Below, piece after piece: positions 32,926 through 42,026 of a stretch of DNA of 64,000 bases. The stretch is from the NCBI RefSeq assembly GCF_900101095.1, contig NZ_FNFM01000001.1, forward strand, positions 124,001-188,000, written 5' to 3'. Numbering within the stretch: the first letter of the stretch is position 1; each line of letters opens with the position of its first letter. The notes under the pieces are model-generated. The model was given only the letters and a program-made list of their open reading frames with translations, did no database searches and was not told where the DNA came from. Source of the stretch: Actinopolyspora mzabensis. Lineage in GTDB: Bacteria; Actinomycetota; Actinomycetes; Mycobacteriales; Pseudonocardiaceae. A program made the translations under genes and the position numbers.

Positions 32926-35049
32926 ATGATCTCCACCGGTCACTCCTCCCACGCGGACCAGCATCCCCCGAGAGTGCGGCGGTTGCGATGGCTGGTCCCC
33001 GCGTTGCTGGTGATCGCCTGGCTGGCTCTCGGCGGCATCGGCGGGCCGTTCGCGGGCAAGCTGGCCGAGGTCTCCGAGAACGACAGCTCCACCTTCCTAC
33101 CCGCCTCCGCCGAGGCCACCAAGGTCAACGAACTGCAGCGACAGTTCTCCGGCGGACAGCGCATCCCCGCGTTCGTGGTGGCCGAGCGCACCCGGGGAAT
33201 CACCGGTTCCGACCGCCAGTACCTGCTCGGGATCTCCGAGCGGATGGCCTCGATCGAAGGGGTCGAGCGGGTATCACCCCCGATCCCCTCGCCACGGGAC
33301 GACCAGGCGGTGCAGCTGATCGTCTCGATCGACTCCGGTGCCGAACCGGCGAACGCGGTCTCGGAGATGCGCGGCCTCCTGGAGCGGTCACCCCCCGGAC
33401 TGACCACCCTGGTCAGCGGCCCCGCAGCGCAGTCCGCCGATCTGGCCGAGGCGTTCAGCGGAGTCGACGGGCTGCTGCTGCTCGTCGCGGGTGGGGTGGT
33501 TCTCCTGATCCTGATCCTGGTCTACCGCAGTCCGCTGCTGCCGGTGCTGGTACTGCTCAGCGCGGTGTTCGCCCTCGGACTCGCCAGCCTCGCCGTTTAC
33601 TTCCTGGCAGCGGGCGACGTCCTCACCCTCAACGGCCAGAGCCAGGGGATCCTGTTCATCCTGGTGGTCGGCGCCGCCACGGACTACGCCCTGCTGTTCG
33701 TCGCACGGTTCAGGGAGGAACTGCGCGCGAGCCCCGACAAGTACCGGGCCGTGCTGCGCTCCTGGCGCGCCACCCTGGAGCCGATCCTCGCCTCCGCGGG
33801 CACGGTCATCCTGGGCCTGCTGTGCCTGCTGTTCAGCGACCTGAACTCCAACAAGAGCCTGGGCCCGGTGGCGGCCATCGGCATCGCCGCAGCGCTGCTG
33901 GCCTCGATCACCTTCCTGCCCGCCGTACTCGCGCTGACCGGCCGCGCCGCCTTCTGGCCCTTCCCACCCCCACGGGAGACCGCCGGGCAGGACGACACGG
34001 CGGAGGATTCCGAACCGCGGCGCCCGGCATTCTGGGAGCGAGTCAGCTCCCTGGTGGGAAGGGCTCCCCGGGCGATCTGGATCGGTACCACGGTGGTGCT
34101 GCTCATCGGCACGCTCGGACTGCCGCAGCTGCGGGCCGACGGCACCGCGCAGTCGGACGTCTTCCTGACACCGGTCGAATCGGTCGCCGGTCAGAAGATG
34201 CTCGCCGAGCACTTCCCCGCCGGCTCGGGAGCCCCCACCGTGATCATCGCCGACGCGGACAGCACCGAGCGCGTGGTGCGAGCGGCCGACGTGCCCGGGG
34301 TGGCCGAAGTCTCGGTCACCAGGACACCTGCGGGCGCGCCCAAGGTGGTCGACGGGCGGGTACTCGTCGAAGCCGTGCTCACCGACCCCGCCGACTCGGA
34401 GGCTGCCCTCGCGACGGTTCAGCGGATTCGCGACTCGGTGCACCCCGTCGACGGCGCCGACGCGCTGGTCGGCGGAACGAGCGCGATCCAGCTCGACACC
34501 CGGTTGACCGCCGAACGCGACCGCTCCGTGATCATTCCGATCGTGCTGCTGGTCATCCTCGTGGTGCTGGTGCTGTTGTTGCGTGCCCTGGTCGCGCCCC
34601 TGGTGCTGCTCGCCACCGTGGTGCTCTCCTTCGCCGCCACGATGGGCGTGTCCGCGTTGGTGTTCAACCACGTCTTCGACATGCCCGGCGCTGACCCGGT
34701 CGTCCCGCTGTACGGATTCGTGTTCCTCGTCGCCCTGGGGATCGACTACAACATCTTCCTGATGACCCGCGCGCGGGAGGAAGTACGTCGCTCGGACAAC
34801 CGGACCGGTGTGCTGCGTGCGCTGTCGGTCACCGGTGGTGTGATCACTTCGGCCGGAGTGGTGCTGGCGGCCACGTTCGCGGCGCTGGCGGTACTGCCGA
34901 TCCTGTTCCTGGCCCAGCTCGCCTTCATCGTGGCGTTCGGGGTGCTGCTGGACACGCTGGTCGTGCGTTCGCTGCTGGTACCCGCGCTGTCCCTGGACAT
35001 CGGCAGAACCATGTGGTGGCCCGCCCGCTCGGGGCGCGGTGACAGCTAG
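32926..35049 (+). CDS. MMPL/RND family exporter
   Basis: 707 residues, full length for the short actinobacterial MMPL class. One helix at about 27-45, a periplasmic domain with the FLPASAEATKVNELQRQF start, five helices up to 360, a second periplasmic domain, then five more helices. Asp-Tyr pairs appear in both helix sets (ATDYALLFVARF and GIDYNIFLMTRA), as expected for proton-coupled transport. It acts in the cytoplasmic membrane; the substrate is unknown. Regulation by the divergent MarR protein is inferred. Confidence 0.93.
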   Translation: MISTGHSSHADQHPPRVRRLRWLVPALLVIAWLALGGIGGPFAGKLAEVSENDSSTFLPASAEATKVNELQRQFSGGQRIPAFVVAERTRGITGSDRQYLLGISERMASIEGVERVSPPIPSPRDDQAVQLIVSIDSGAEPANAVSEMRGLLERSPPGLTTLVSGPAAQSADLAEAFSGVDGLLLLVAGGVVLLILILVYRSPLLPVLVLLSAVFALGLASLAVYFLAAGDVLTLNGQSQGILFILVVGAATDYALLFVARFREELRASPDKYRAVLRSWRATLEPILASAGTVILGLLCLLFSDLNSNKSLGPVAAIGIAAALLASITFLPAVLALTGRAAFWPFPPPRETAGQDDTAEDSEPRRPAFWERVSSLVGRAPRAIWIGTTVVLLIGTLGLPQLRADGTAQSDVFLTPVESVAGQKMLAEHFPAGSGAPTVIIADADSTERVVRAADVPGVAEVSVTRTPAGAPKVVDGRVLVEAVLTDPADSEAALATVQRIRDSVHPVDGADALVGGTSAIQLDTRLTAERDRSVIIPIVLLVILVVLVLLLRALVAPLVLLATVVLSFAATMGVSALVFNHVFDMPGADPVVPLYGFVFLVALGIDYNIFLMTRAREEVRRSDNRTGVLRALSVTGGVITSAGVVLAATFAALAVLPILFLAQLAFIVAFGVLLDTLVVRSLLVPALSLDIGRTMWWPARSGRGDS

Positions 35050-35110
35050 GCGGTGACGGCTGGGCGGTGACGGCTGGGCGGTGACGGCTGGGCGGTGACG
35101 CCTGGGCGAG
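35046..35110. repeat. Four tandem 14-bp repeats at the end of the MMPL gene
   Basis: CTGGGCGGTGACGG-type units at 35046-35059, 35060-35073, 35074-35087 and 35088-35101, with a partial fifth copy. The first unit (CTAGG variant) contains the exporter's TAG stop codon. Copies are almost identical, so the expansion is recent. Confidence 0.9.
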
Positions 35111-35281
35111 AGTGGCGACCGCCGCCGTGCTGCGTCCACAGGGGACACAACATCGGCGGCGGCCGCCACCGGAACTAGCCACTCGACGTCGGGCCTCGCC
35201 GGGGCGAGCGTCCGCGAGAGGTTCCGCCGAGCGAGCACAGCGGAAAACCGAGTAGGCAAGGTCCAACTCGTCGCGGGACCG

Positions 35282-36931
35282 TCACTTGTACGCGTAGTAG
35301 GTCTCGAACGCCTGGAACGCCACCTCCTGCCGCCACTGCAACCTCGCCTTCGGGCTGTTCGACAGCAGTTCGGCACACGTCGCGTCCGGCTCGCCGAAGC
35401 CGGGGGTGTCCGAGGCACACGCCGATCTCATCCGGTCGGAACCGGGCTCCGTCCACAGACTCTCCCCTTGCACGAAAGCCTGTTCCAACGAGGTCCGGGC
35501 ACTGGCCTTGAGCTGCGAGTAGTTCAGCCCGAAGTCCGTGGCGGCCCGCCGGTACTGCGCGGTGATGTCGCTCCGGGAGACACCGGGGTCGTCGGTGGCC
35601 AGCGCGAAGGGGACGTCGTGCGCCATGTACTCGGGAAGCGGGTGCTCCTCCGGTCCGCAGACCCGCAGTATCTGACAGTTGCTGGTCAGCGGCACCTCGA
35701 CCGCGATGTCGCGTGCGGCCATGTGATCGGCCAGCGCCTGCCAGCCGTCCTCGTGCACCAGGTCGATCCCGTGGCCGATCCGGTCGGCTCCGGCGATCCG
35801 TACGGCCTGCTCGATGTGGTACGTCAGCTCCTCGGGTTTGACCAGCCCCGGAACGAGCTCACCGGCATGCAGCGTGACCGACACGCCGGGGTACTGCCTG
35901 CTCAGGTAGTCGATCATCCGCATGTGCAGGGTGTAGTCCCGCAGCGAGATCTCGTGGTCCTCGGGCTGGACCATGTTGACGCCCACGAATCGCGGATCGC
36001 TCTGCGCCAGCTCGAACCCGAGCAGCAACTGCGTGAAAACGCTGGCGGGGGAGTTCGCCCGCGCCACCTGGTAGTTCAGCCGGATCTCCACATCACAACC
36101 GGGGCGGGAACTCGGGGTGCCGCAGTTCAGCAGCTCCCGGTATCGCGCGAAGTCCTGATCGGTCGCACGCCGCGCGGCCCGTTCGACCTCAGCCATGCCC
36201 TCGCGAAGCAGTGTCGTACGGAGTCGCCGGAAATCCCGTTCGGAGCTCGGGTCGAAACCGACACGCTCCACGAGTTTCCCGCGTGCCTCGGACTGCCTGG
36301 ACAGCAGCGTTTCGAGGTAGAACTGGTTCTGCTCGGCGAGATCACCCGCCACCTCGGCGAGCATGTCGCCCTCGCGCCCCTCGGTGGCCGCCCAGAACTT
36401 GCCGAAGGTGGCGAAGAAGTGGTCGTGTCCCGATTCCTCGCCGCCCGGCTCGAAACCGGCCATCGACCACGCCTCGAGCACCCGCTCGCGGAACTCCGGA
36501 TCGCTCACCGCGTCCGAGGCGGGTCGCTGCCCGGTGGTGCAGGGGGCCAGGGAGGACTGCATGGTCTCGGCCTCGATGCAACGGCCGTCCTCGGCGGCGT
36601 AGCGGATCAACGACTCGGTGGAAACCGCGCCGGAGAGGTGGTTGTGCAGGTCACCTCCCTTCGGCATTCCGCGCAGGAACTCGTCGAGCTTCTCCGGGCG
36701 GTCGCGTACCCGGTCCAGATACCGGTTCACCCGGCATTCCCGGTCCCACGGTGCGCACGCCGGGGCCTTCTCACCCGGGGTGGTCTCCGCCTCGGCGGAT
36801 CGCGGTTGTGCCACCAGCATCGGAAGCGAAGCTGCGGTGAGCAGCACCGCCAGCGTGATGCCTCCCGCGCCGGTGGCGCCTCGGCGTCCTCCTGCCGTCC
36901 GGGAGCGTGCGCTCCCACCGAGCGGCTTCAT
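35282..36931 (-). CDS. Secreted adenosine deaminase-like protein
   Basis: 549 residues. The N-terminus has Arg residues and then a hydrophobic segment ending near AEAETTPG, a signal peptide. The deaminase fold follows: GGDLHNHLSGA (metal-binding HxH), TLHAGE (zinc His and catalytic Glu), RIGHG and ATDDPG (zinc Asp). Several Cys pairs fit an extracellular protein, as in ADGF/CECR1-type deaminases. It would convert adenosine to inosine outside the cell. ATG at 36931 is chosen for its GGGAGAACC site. Confidence 0.88.
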   Translation of the reverse strand: MKPLGGSARSRTAGGRRGATGAGGITLAVLLTAASLPMLVAQPRSAEAETTPGEKAPACAPWDRECRVNRYLDRVRDRPEKLDEFLRGMPKGGDLHNHLSGAVSTESLIRYAAEDGRCIEAETMQSSLAPCTTGQRPASDAVSDPEFRERVLEAWSMAGFEPGGEESGHDHFFATFGKFWAATEGREGDMLAEVAGDLAEQNQFYLETLLSRQSEARGKLVERVGFDPSSERDFRRLRTTLLREGMAEVERAARRATDQDFARYRELLNCGTPSSRPGCDVEIRLNYQVARANSPASVFTQLLLGFELAQSDPRFVGVNMVQPEDHEISLRDYTLHMRMIDYLSRQYPGVSVTLHAGELVPGLVKPEELTYHIEQAVRIAGADRIGHGIDLVHEDGWQALADHMAARDIAVEVPLTSNCQILRVCGPEEHPLPEYMAHDVPFALATDDPGVSRSDITAQYRRAATDFGLNYSQLKASARTSLEQAFVQGESLWTEPGSDRMRSACASDTPGFGEPDATCAELLSNSPKARLQWRQEVAFQAFETYYAYK

Positions 36932-37154
36932 CAAAGGTTCTCCCTGGGGAAGTCGTTCTCTGGGCCGTGCACGACACACACGACCCGCCGACGATCCCCG
37001 ATCATGATCTCCGCGACCAGTCCGGAGGACGAATTTTCATCCGGGGGGAGGAAGATCGATACCCCCGAAAGTTGGCCCTTCGCTCGTCACCGGCTCCGGC
37101 CGGGCGGACGAATCGGAACGGCCGCCGGAGAGAGCGCGGCAGTGGGCGGTGGTT

Positions 37155-37964
37155 ATGCTCGGCCGCGTGCTGACTGTCTCGACGGTGAATGTCAACGGCC
37201 TGCGCGCCGCCGCCAAGAAGGGCTTCGTCGAGTGGCTGGCCGCCACCGACGCCGACGTGGTCTGCATGCAGGAGACGCGGGCGGAGTACGAGCAGCTTCC
37301 GGAGGCCGCGCGTGCGCCCGCCGGTTGGTACACGCTGCTGGCGCCGAGCGCGGCCAAGGGACGCAGCGGGGTGGCCATCTACAGCCGCACCGAACCCGAG
37401 GTCACCAGGATCGGATTCGGCTCCGAGGAGTTCGACGACAGCGGCCGCTACGCCGAGGCCGAGTTGGACGGCTTGGTGGTGGGCAGCCTGTACCTGCCGA
37501 GCGGGGAGGCGGGTACGTCCAAGCAGGACGAGAAGGAACGCTTCATGGCGGAGTTCCTGCCGTACCTGCACCAGCTGCGTGACCGGGCGCGGCAGCAGGG
37601 CAAGGAAGCACTGGTCTGCGGTGACTGGAACATCGCGCACCAGGAGATCGACCTGAAGAACTGGAAGAACAACCGCAAGTCTGCCGGATTTCTGCCGGAG
37701 GAGCGTACCTGGCTGAGCAGGGTGTTCGACGAGGCGGAGTACGCGGACGTGGTGCGCCGCCGGTTCCCGGAGGGGCCAGGGCCGTACTCGTGGTGGTCCT
37801 ACCGGGGCAAGGCCTTCGACAACGACTCCGGTTGGAGAATTGATTATCACGTCGCCACCGAGCGGCTGGCGGAGTGCGCCTCGGAGGCGAGGGTCGAGCG
37901 GGCTCCGAGCTATGACAAGCGCTGGAGCGACCACGCACCGGTTACGGTGTGCTACGACATGTGA
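37155..37964 (+). CDS. Exodeoxyribonuclease III family enzyme
   Basis: 269 residues. NVNGLRAA near the start, MQETRA (metal Glu), GRSGVAIYS, CGDWNIAH (Asp-x-Asn) and KRWSDHAPV with the catalytic Asp-His at the end are all present. This is the AP endonuclease/ExoIII fold used in base-excision repair. Start is uncertain among GTG 37149, ATG 37155 and GTG 37167. It stands alone. Confidence 0.9.
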   Translation: MLGRVLTVSTVNVNGLRAAAKKGFVEWLAATDADVVCMQETRAEYEQLPEAARAPAGWYTLLAPSAAKGRSGVAIYSRTEPEVTRIGFGSEEFDDSGRYAEAELDGLVVGSLYLPSGEAGTSKQDEKERFMAEFLPYLHQLRDRARQQGKEALVCGDWNIAHQEIDLKNWKNNRKSAGFLPEERTWLSRVFDEAEYADVVRRRFPEGPGPYSWWSYRGKAFDNDSGWRIDYHVATERLAECASEARVERAPSYDKRWSDHAPVTVCYDM

Positions 37965-37974
37965 TATGTGCCGT

Positions 37975-38006
37975 GCGTAGCTACGCGGGCATCGTGTGTA
38001 GCTACG
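37975..38006. promoter_or_regulatory. Two copies of a GCGTAGCTACGC palindrome
   Basis: A perfect 12-bp palindrome at 37975-37986 recurs with one change (GTGTAGCTACGC) at 37995-38006, exactly 20 bases on. Both lie just upstream of the MNT/HEPN remnant, where an operator for that toxin-antitoxin locus would be expected. Confidence 0.55.
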
Positions 38007-38030
38007 CGGGCACAATGCGGTCGGGAGATG

Positions 38031-38222
38031 ATGGCCGTGCACGAGCTGCTCGAAGCGAAGCGACAGCAGATCGAGGAGTTGTGCTCGACGCTCTCGATAC
38101 GTCGCCTCGACCTTTTCGATTCGGCCGTCGACGATTCCTTCGACGATGCTCTGGTGTGGCAGGTTCTCAACGAGAAGCTACCCGTGTTGGACAAGGCACC
38201 GCGGCATCTGCTGGATCAGTAG
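38031..38222 (+). pseudogene. MNT antitoxin 5' end fused to HEPN toxin 3' end (internal deletion)
   Basis: 63 residues. The first half (VHELLEAKRQQIEELCSTLSIRRLDLFDSAV) resembles the N-terminus of MNT-type nucleotidyltransferases, with FGSA changed to FDSA and the catalytic Asp motif missing. The second half (DALVWQVLNEKLPVLDKAPRHLL) resembles the C-terminal end of HEPN/DUF86 proteins. The two are normally separate adjacent genes, so an in-frame deletion appears to have joined them. A GGGAG site still precedes the ATG. A functional product is unlikely. Confidence 0.65.
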
Positions 38223-38741
38223 GGCACGGTGATGTGCCCGCGAGCAGCGGATGCGTTCCCGAGGTGTGAACACGTCCGAAACCGCGCCGAGGAATCCCCC
38301 AGGGCCGGGGAGCTTTTACTCCCCGGCCGTCGGTCTCGACAGTGACATGGTGCCGAGACCTTTCCCCAGGGGCAGGTCTTCCGCGACACCCGTGACCCCG
38401 TGTACCTCGCCGACCGAGATCGGTTCGAGTACCCCATTGGGCGGCCCTCCTGGTGGTCGGAGCTCCGCCCGGTGTCGTGTTCGCCTGCCACGTGTTGGAT
38501 TCTGGGCGGTGGCTGCTCCGGCGGACAACTGTGACCAGTGGGGATATCCCCGCCGGGGATATCCTTGCCGGTAATACCGGCCACGGTGGGTGTCCGTCCT
38601 CCCGGGAGGGCGCGGAGGCGGGCCTCGTGGAGGTCGGGCGATCCGTTCGGGAGCGGCCCATCGCCGCACGGTCTCCATTTTGATCACTTCTGGTAGTCAA
38701 CCTGTCACCGTTCACGGCGAGTCTCGACATAGAATCGTGAT
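38223..38741. other. Gene-poor stretch with hairpins, possible IS200/IS605 end remnant
   Basis: No intact gene. It contains a perfect 10-bp hairpin at 38303-38328 and GGGGATATCCCC-type palindromes near 38541-38566. The hairpin preceded by GAATCCCCC recalls right ends of IS200/IS605-type elements, with any transposase remnant on the minus strand. I cannot identify a protein match. Confidence 0.35.
38303..38328. repeat. Perfect 10-bp hairpin GGCCGGGGAG/CTCCCCGGCC
   Basis: Arms 38303-38312 and 38319-38328 with a 6-base loop. It could be a terminator (no T-run downstream) or the subterminal hairpin of an insertion-sequence end. Confidence 0.6.
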
Positions 38742-39521
38742 GTGATCATCGAACCGCCGAGTTTCGGTAGCTATTTACGCCACCTGAGATCGGGTGCTCC
38801 GCCCGCCGCGTTCGCGCCCGATCCGACATACCGGGCACCGCGCCCGGCGATGAACCGGGCGGAGTTGGCGACGGCCGCGCGCGCCAGCGTGGGATATATC
38901 CAGAAACTGGAACAGGGCCACGCGGACAATCCCTCCACGGCAGTGGTGGATCGACTGGCCGATGCTCTCGGAAGCATCTCGGTGGAACGGCAGCACCTTC
39001 ACGACCTGGCCGGCGTCCAGCGCGGTGACCAACCGGAACCGATGCGGCGGCAGGAAGTGACGTCGGTGCAGCGCGAGGCGGCCGACGGGTTGCATCCGAG
39101 TTTGGCCGCCTACGTCGACGAGGGATGGAACGTGCTGTACTCCAACGTGGAGTACCGGCGGGTGTTTCGGCGTATCACCGAGGTCGGCAATGTGTTGACC
39201 TGGTTCTTTTTCGTCCCGGAGTCCAAGGCTGTCATGGTCGAGTGGGAGCACGAGGCGCGGCTGACGGTGGCCTGGTTACGTGCTCTCATGGCGCGCCGGC
39301 CCGGTAACCCGGTGTTCGACGAGGTTCTGGAGATGCTCTCGCGATCGGCGGAGTTCGTGCGGATGTGGGAGTTGCAGGAAGTGATCCTGGGGCGCCACAA
39401 GCCGCATTTCCTGGTCCACGACCTCGATCTCGGGCGACGGGTCGAATTGTTGGCACAGGTCTACCCGATTCCGGACCCGAGTCAGGAAATGCAGCTCTAC
39501 CTGGGAATTCCGGCACGTTAG
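38742..39521 (+). CDS. XRE family regulator with MmyB-like ligand domain
   Basis: 259 residues, GTG start. The HTH spans about 40-85 (MNRAELATAARASVGYIQKLEQG). The C-terminal domain has the MmyB/MLTR pattern: NVLYSNVEYRRVF, WFFFVPESK and LVHDLDLGRRVELLAQVYPIPDPS. Such proteins often control adjacent oxidoreductases or hydrolases; here the alpha/beta hydrolase gene is convergent and 7 bases apart. Confidence 0.88.
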   Translation: MIIEPPSFGSYLRHLRSGAPPAAFAPDPTYRAPRPAMNRAELATAARASVGYIQKLEQGHADNPSTAVVDRLADALGSISVERQHLHDLAGVQRGDQPEPMRRQEVTSVQREAADGLHPSLAAYVDEGWNVLYSNVEYRRVFRRITEVGNVLTWFFFVPESKAVMVEWEHEARLTVAWLRALMARRPGNPVFDEVLEMLSRSAEFVRMWELQEVILGRHKPHFLVHDLDLGRRVELLAQVYPIPDPSQEMQLYLGIPAR

Positions 39522-39528
39522 GGCGTCG

Positions 39529-40320
39529 TCAACGGTCCAGGGCGTCCAAGAAGGACAGCAGCAGCGAGGTGGTTTCCCCGGGATGCGTCACGGGTGGTGC
39601 GTGGGCCGCCTCGTCGACCTCTTGCAGCGGACTCGCCTGCGGGATGGCGGAGGCGAGGAACTCCATGCGTTCCCGGGGGATGGAGACGTCCTTCGAACCG
39701 CGTAGCAGCAGTGTGGGCGACGTGATCTCACCGACGCGAGCGGTGATGTCGTCCCGTTCGAGCAGGCACCGCACGGGGGACCCGAGTGGGAGCGGGCGGG
39801 TTTTCCAGCGCTCCCGCCAGTGGGCCGCTTGCGGGTGGTCCCCGATGATCTGCTGGGACAGCGGAACGAGCAGCTCGTCCACGGGGCCCTGCTCGGCCAG
39901 TCCTTCGAACAGGGCGGTGTAGTCGCGGAGGTCCGCATCGGACAGTGGGTGCGCCTCGGTGTCCAGCAGCAGGAGTCCGGTGACCCGGTGCGGCGCGAGC
40001 AGCGCCGTACGCAGCGCGGTGAACCCACCCTGCGACAGGCCGCCGACGACCGCGTGCCGGATGCCCAGGTGGTCCATCAGGCCGAGCAGGTCGTTCGCGG
40101 TGTCCCAATAGGTGAACGGCGCGTCACCGGCCGGGGTGTCGCCGTGACCACGTGCGTCCCAGGTCACCACGCGGTAGCCGCGGTCCGCGAGAGCCTCGGC
40201 CTGTGCGCTGAACATGGTGTGGTCCAGGAAGAAGCCGTGCCCCAGCAGTACGGCGGGACGTTCGTCACCCCCGGTGTCCGCGAAGTACAGCTCGTGTCCG
40301 TTGATGCGGGACAGTGGCAT
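39529..40320 (-). CDS. Alpha/beta hydrolase
   Basis: 263 residues. HGFF oxyanion motif near 33, nucleophile elbow GGLSQGG with Ser, acid in RGSKDVSIP, and His near the end in EAAHAPP. The ATG at 40320 has AGAGGAA upstream; a longer frame is not supported. Closest in pattern to 3-oxoadipate enol-lactonase/esterase-type enzymes. Substrate not assignable. Confidence 0.88.
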   Translation of the reverse strand: MPLSRINGHELYFADTGGDERPAVLLGHGFFLDHTMFSAQAEALADRGYRVVTWDARGHGDTPAGDAPFTYWDTANDLLGLMDHLGIRHAVVGGLSQGGFTALRTALLAPHRVTGLLLLDTEAHPLSDADLRDYTALFEGLAEQGPVDELLVPLSQQIIGDHPQAAHWRERWKTRPLPLGSPVRCLLERDDITARVGEITSPTLLLRGSKDVSIPRERMEFLASAIPQASPLQEVDEAAHAPPVTHPGETTSLLLSFLDALDR

Positions 40321-40508
40321 TCGTGTTCCTCTCGCGAAGTGCGTCCGCTCCGACCAGGGCCCGGAATCAGCCCGATTTTGCGATACTACGAAGTTCCGTT
40401 GGTGGGTCCGCAAGCCCCGGTTCCCACGAGTGAGCACTCGCAATCGTTAAGTGACCGGAAGACCCGTGCCGGACGCGGTGGCCTATCGTCGTGGTCGTGA
40501 CGACACAC

Positions 40509-41426
40509 ATGCAGCCTATCTCCGAACTGTTCGATCCGGCCGTGTGGCAGCCTGTGGCGGGCTTCGACTTCACCGACATCACTTACCACCGTTGCGTCGA
40601 GGACGGCCCCGGTAAGGGCACCGTCCGCATCGCGTTCAACCGCCCCGAATCGCGGAACGCGTTCCGGCCGCACACCGTCGACGAGTTATACCGCGCGCTC
40701 GATCACGCCCGGATGACCAGCGACGTCGGTTGTGTGTTGCTCACGGGGAACGGGCCCTCGCCCAAGGACGGTGGTTGGGCCTTCTGCTCCGGCGGTGACC
40801 AGCGAATCCGGGGCCGGTCGGGGTATCGCTACGCCGAGGGTGAGACCGCCGAGACCGTCGACCCCGCCCGGGCGGGGAAGCTGCACATCCTGGAGGTGCA
40901 GCGGCTGATCCGGTTCATGCCCAAGGTCGTCGTCGCGGTGGTTCCCGGTTGGGCGGCCGGAGGCGGGCACAGCCTGCACGTGGTGTGCGACCTCACGCTC
41001 GCCAGCGCCGAGCACGCGCGGTTCAAGCAGACCGACGCCGATGTCGGCAGCTTCGACGGCGGGTTCGGTTCCGCCTACCTGGCGCGCCAGGTGGGACAGA
41101 AGTTCGCGCGTGAGATCTTCTTCCTCGGCCGCCCCTACGACGCCGAGCAGGCCCACCGGATGGGGATGGTCAACGAGGTGGTTCCGCACGGTGAGCTGGA
41201 GGAGACGGCGTTGCAGTGGTCCCGCGAGATCAACGGCAAGTCCCCGACCGCGCAGCGCATGCTCAAGTACGCCTTCAACGCCATCGACGACGGACTGGTC
41301 GGCCAGCAGGTCTTCGCCGGGGAGACGACCCGGCTCGCCTACATGACCGACGAGGCGGCCGAGGGGCGCGACTCGTTCCTGGAGAAGCGGACCCCGGACT
41401 GGTCGGAGTTCCCCTGGTACTACTGA
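40509..41426 (+). CDS. menB: 1,4-dihydroxy-2-naphthoyl-CoA synthase
   Basis: 305 residues, crotonase fold. FDPAVWQPVAGF at the N-terminus, FNRPESRNAFRP, FCSGGDQRIRG, GWAAGGGHSLH (oxyanion hole), DVGSFDGG (catalytic Asp) and the C-terminal SEFPWYY are all MenB features. It closes the second ring in menaquinone synthesis from O-succinylbenzoyl-CoA. No other men gene is in the window. Start may be any of GTG 40491, GTG 40497 or ATG 40509. Confidence 0.95.
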   Translation: MQPISELFDPAVWQPVAGFDFTDITYHRCVEDGPGKGTVRIAFNRPESRNAFRPHTVDELYRALDHARMTSDVGCVLLTGNGPSPKDGGWAFCSGGDQRIRGRSGYRYAEGETAETVDPARAGKLHILEVQRLIRFMPKVVVAVVPGWAAGGGHSLHVVCDLTLASAEHARFKQTDADVGSFDGGFGSAYLARQVGQKFAREIFFLGRPYDAEQAHRMGMVNEVVPHGELEETALQWSREINGKSPTAQRMLKYAFNAIDDGLVGQQVFAGETTRLAYMTDEAAEGRDSFLEKRTPDWSEFPWYY

Positions 41427-41453
41427 TCGTTGCTTTGACCCGCGGCCGTGAGC

Positions 41454-41479
41454 GCGGCGATCTCGCGAGAAATCGCCGC
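41454..41479. repeat. Palindrome with TCTCGCGAGA core
   Basis: GCGGCGAT (41454-41461) and ATCGCCGC (41472-41479) flank TCTCGCGAGA-containing sequence. It lies 28 bases after the menB stop codon and shares the TCTCGCGA core with the long inverted repeat at 2231-2299. Confidence 0.65.
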
Positions 41480-41716
41480 CGGGATGCTCCCGAGCACCGT
41501 CCGGGGCCTCTTTCGTGGGACCACGCCCCGCCGGTGCAACCTCCGGCGTACCGCCCGCGTCCCCACGGAGCAGCGATCCGTTCCACCGGCCGGTGTCCTC
41601 CCCGAGCAATGCCGTTCGCGAGCCGTGGCCGAAGTCCTCGGGGAGCCGGGCGACGAGCGGTACTCGGGGATGCCGAGTGGCTCGGAACTCGAGCAGCGCA
41701 GTGAGGAGAGGTCGGT

Positions 41717-41848
41717 ATGCCGCAACACCGCACACCCCCGAGATGTCCCGTCTGCGGGATGCACTTCTGCATCTGTCCGGACAAGAGCGCCCGAACCGGT
41801 GGTTTCCGCCGCGGAGTGGTCGCGGCCCCGCGACGAACCCACCGGTGA
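41717..41848 (+). CDS. Possible 43-residue zinc-ribbon microprotein
   Basis: A short frame with a good site (GAGGAGAG, six bases upstream) encodes a 43-residue protein whose core reads RCPVCGMHFCICPDK. Four Cys in a CxxC then CxC arrangement could bind one zinc. The tail is Arg rich. I do not recognise the family. The rest of 41480-42026 shows no other gene. Confidence 0.4.
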   Translation: MPQHRTPPRCPVCGMHFCICPDKSARTGGFRRGVVAAPRRTHR

Positions 41849-42026
41849 ACTTCGGCTCGCCGGGAAAGCGCCGCGAACGCCGCGACAGACCTCGGTGGAG
41901 GGGCGGCGACAGCTCGCCTCGGGAGTCGCCCCTCCAGTCGGTGCGGGCCCGGACGCGAACGGGGTCTCCCCGGAACCAGGTCCGGGAAGACCCCGCAAGC
42001 GTTCTTTTACGTTCGAACTCCGCTCG

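Noticed and set aside
33388-35418. Long minus-strand frame opposite the MMPL exporter
   Set aside because: Low-complexity Gln/His/Arg composition with no motif, antisense to an intact gene.
35468-37582. Long plus-strand frame opposite the adenosine deaminase
   Set aside because: It is an antisense shadow; the deaminase on the minus strand has all metal and catalytic motifs.
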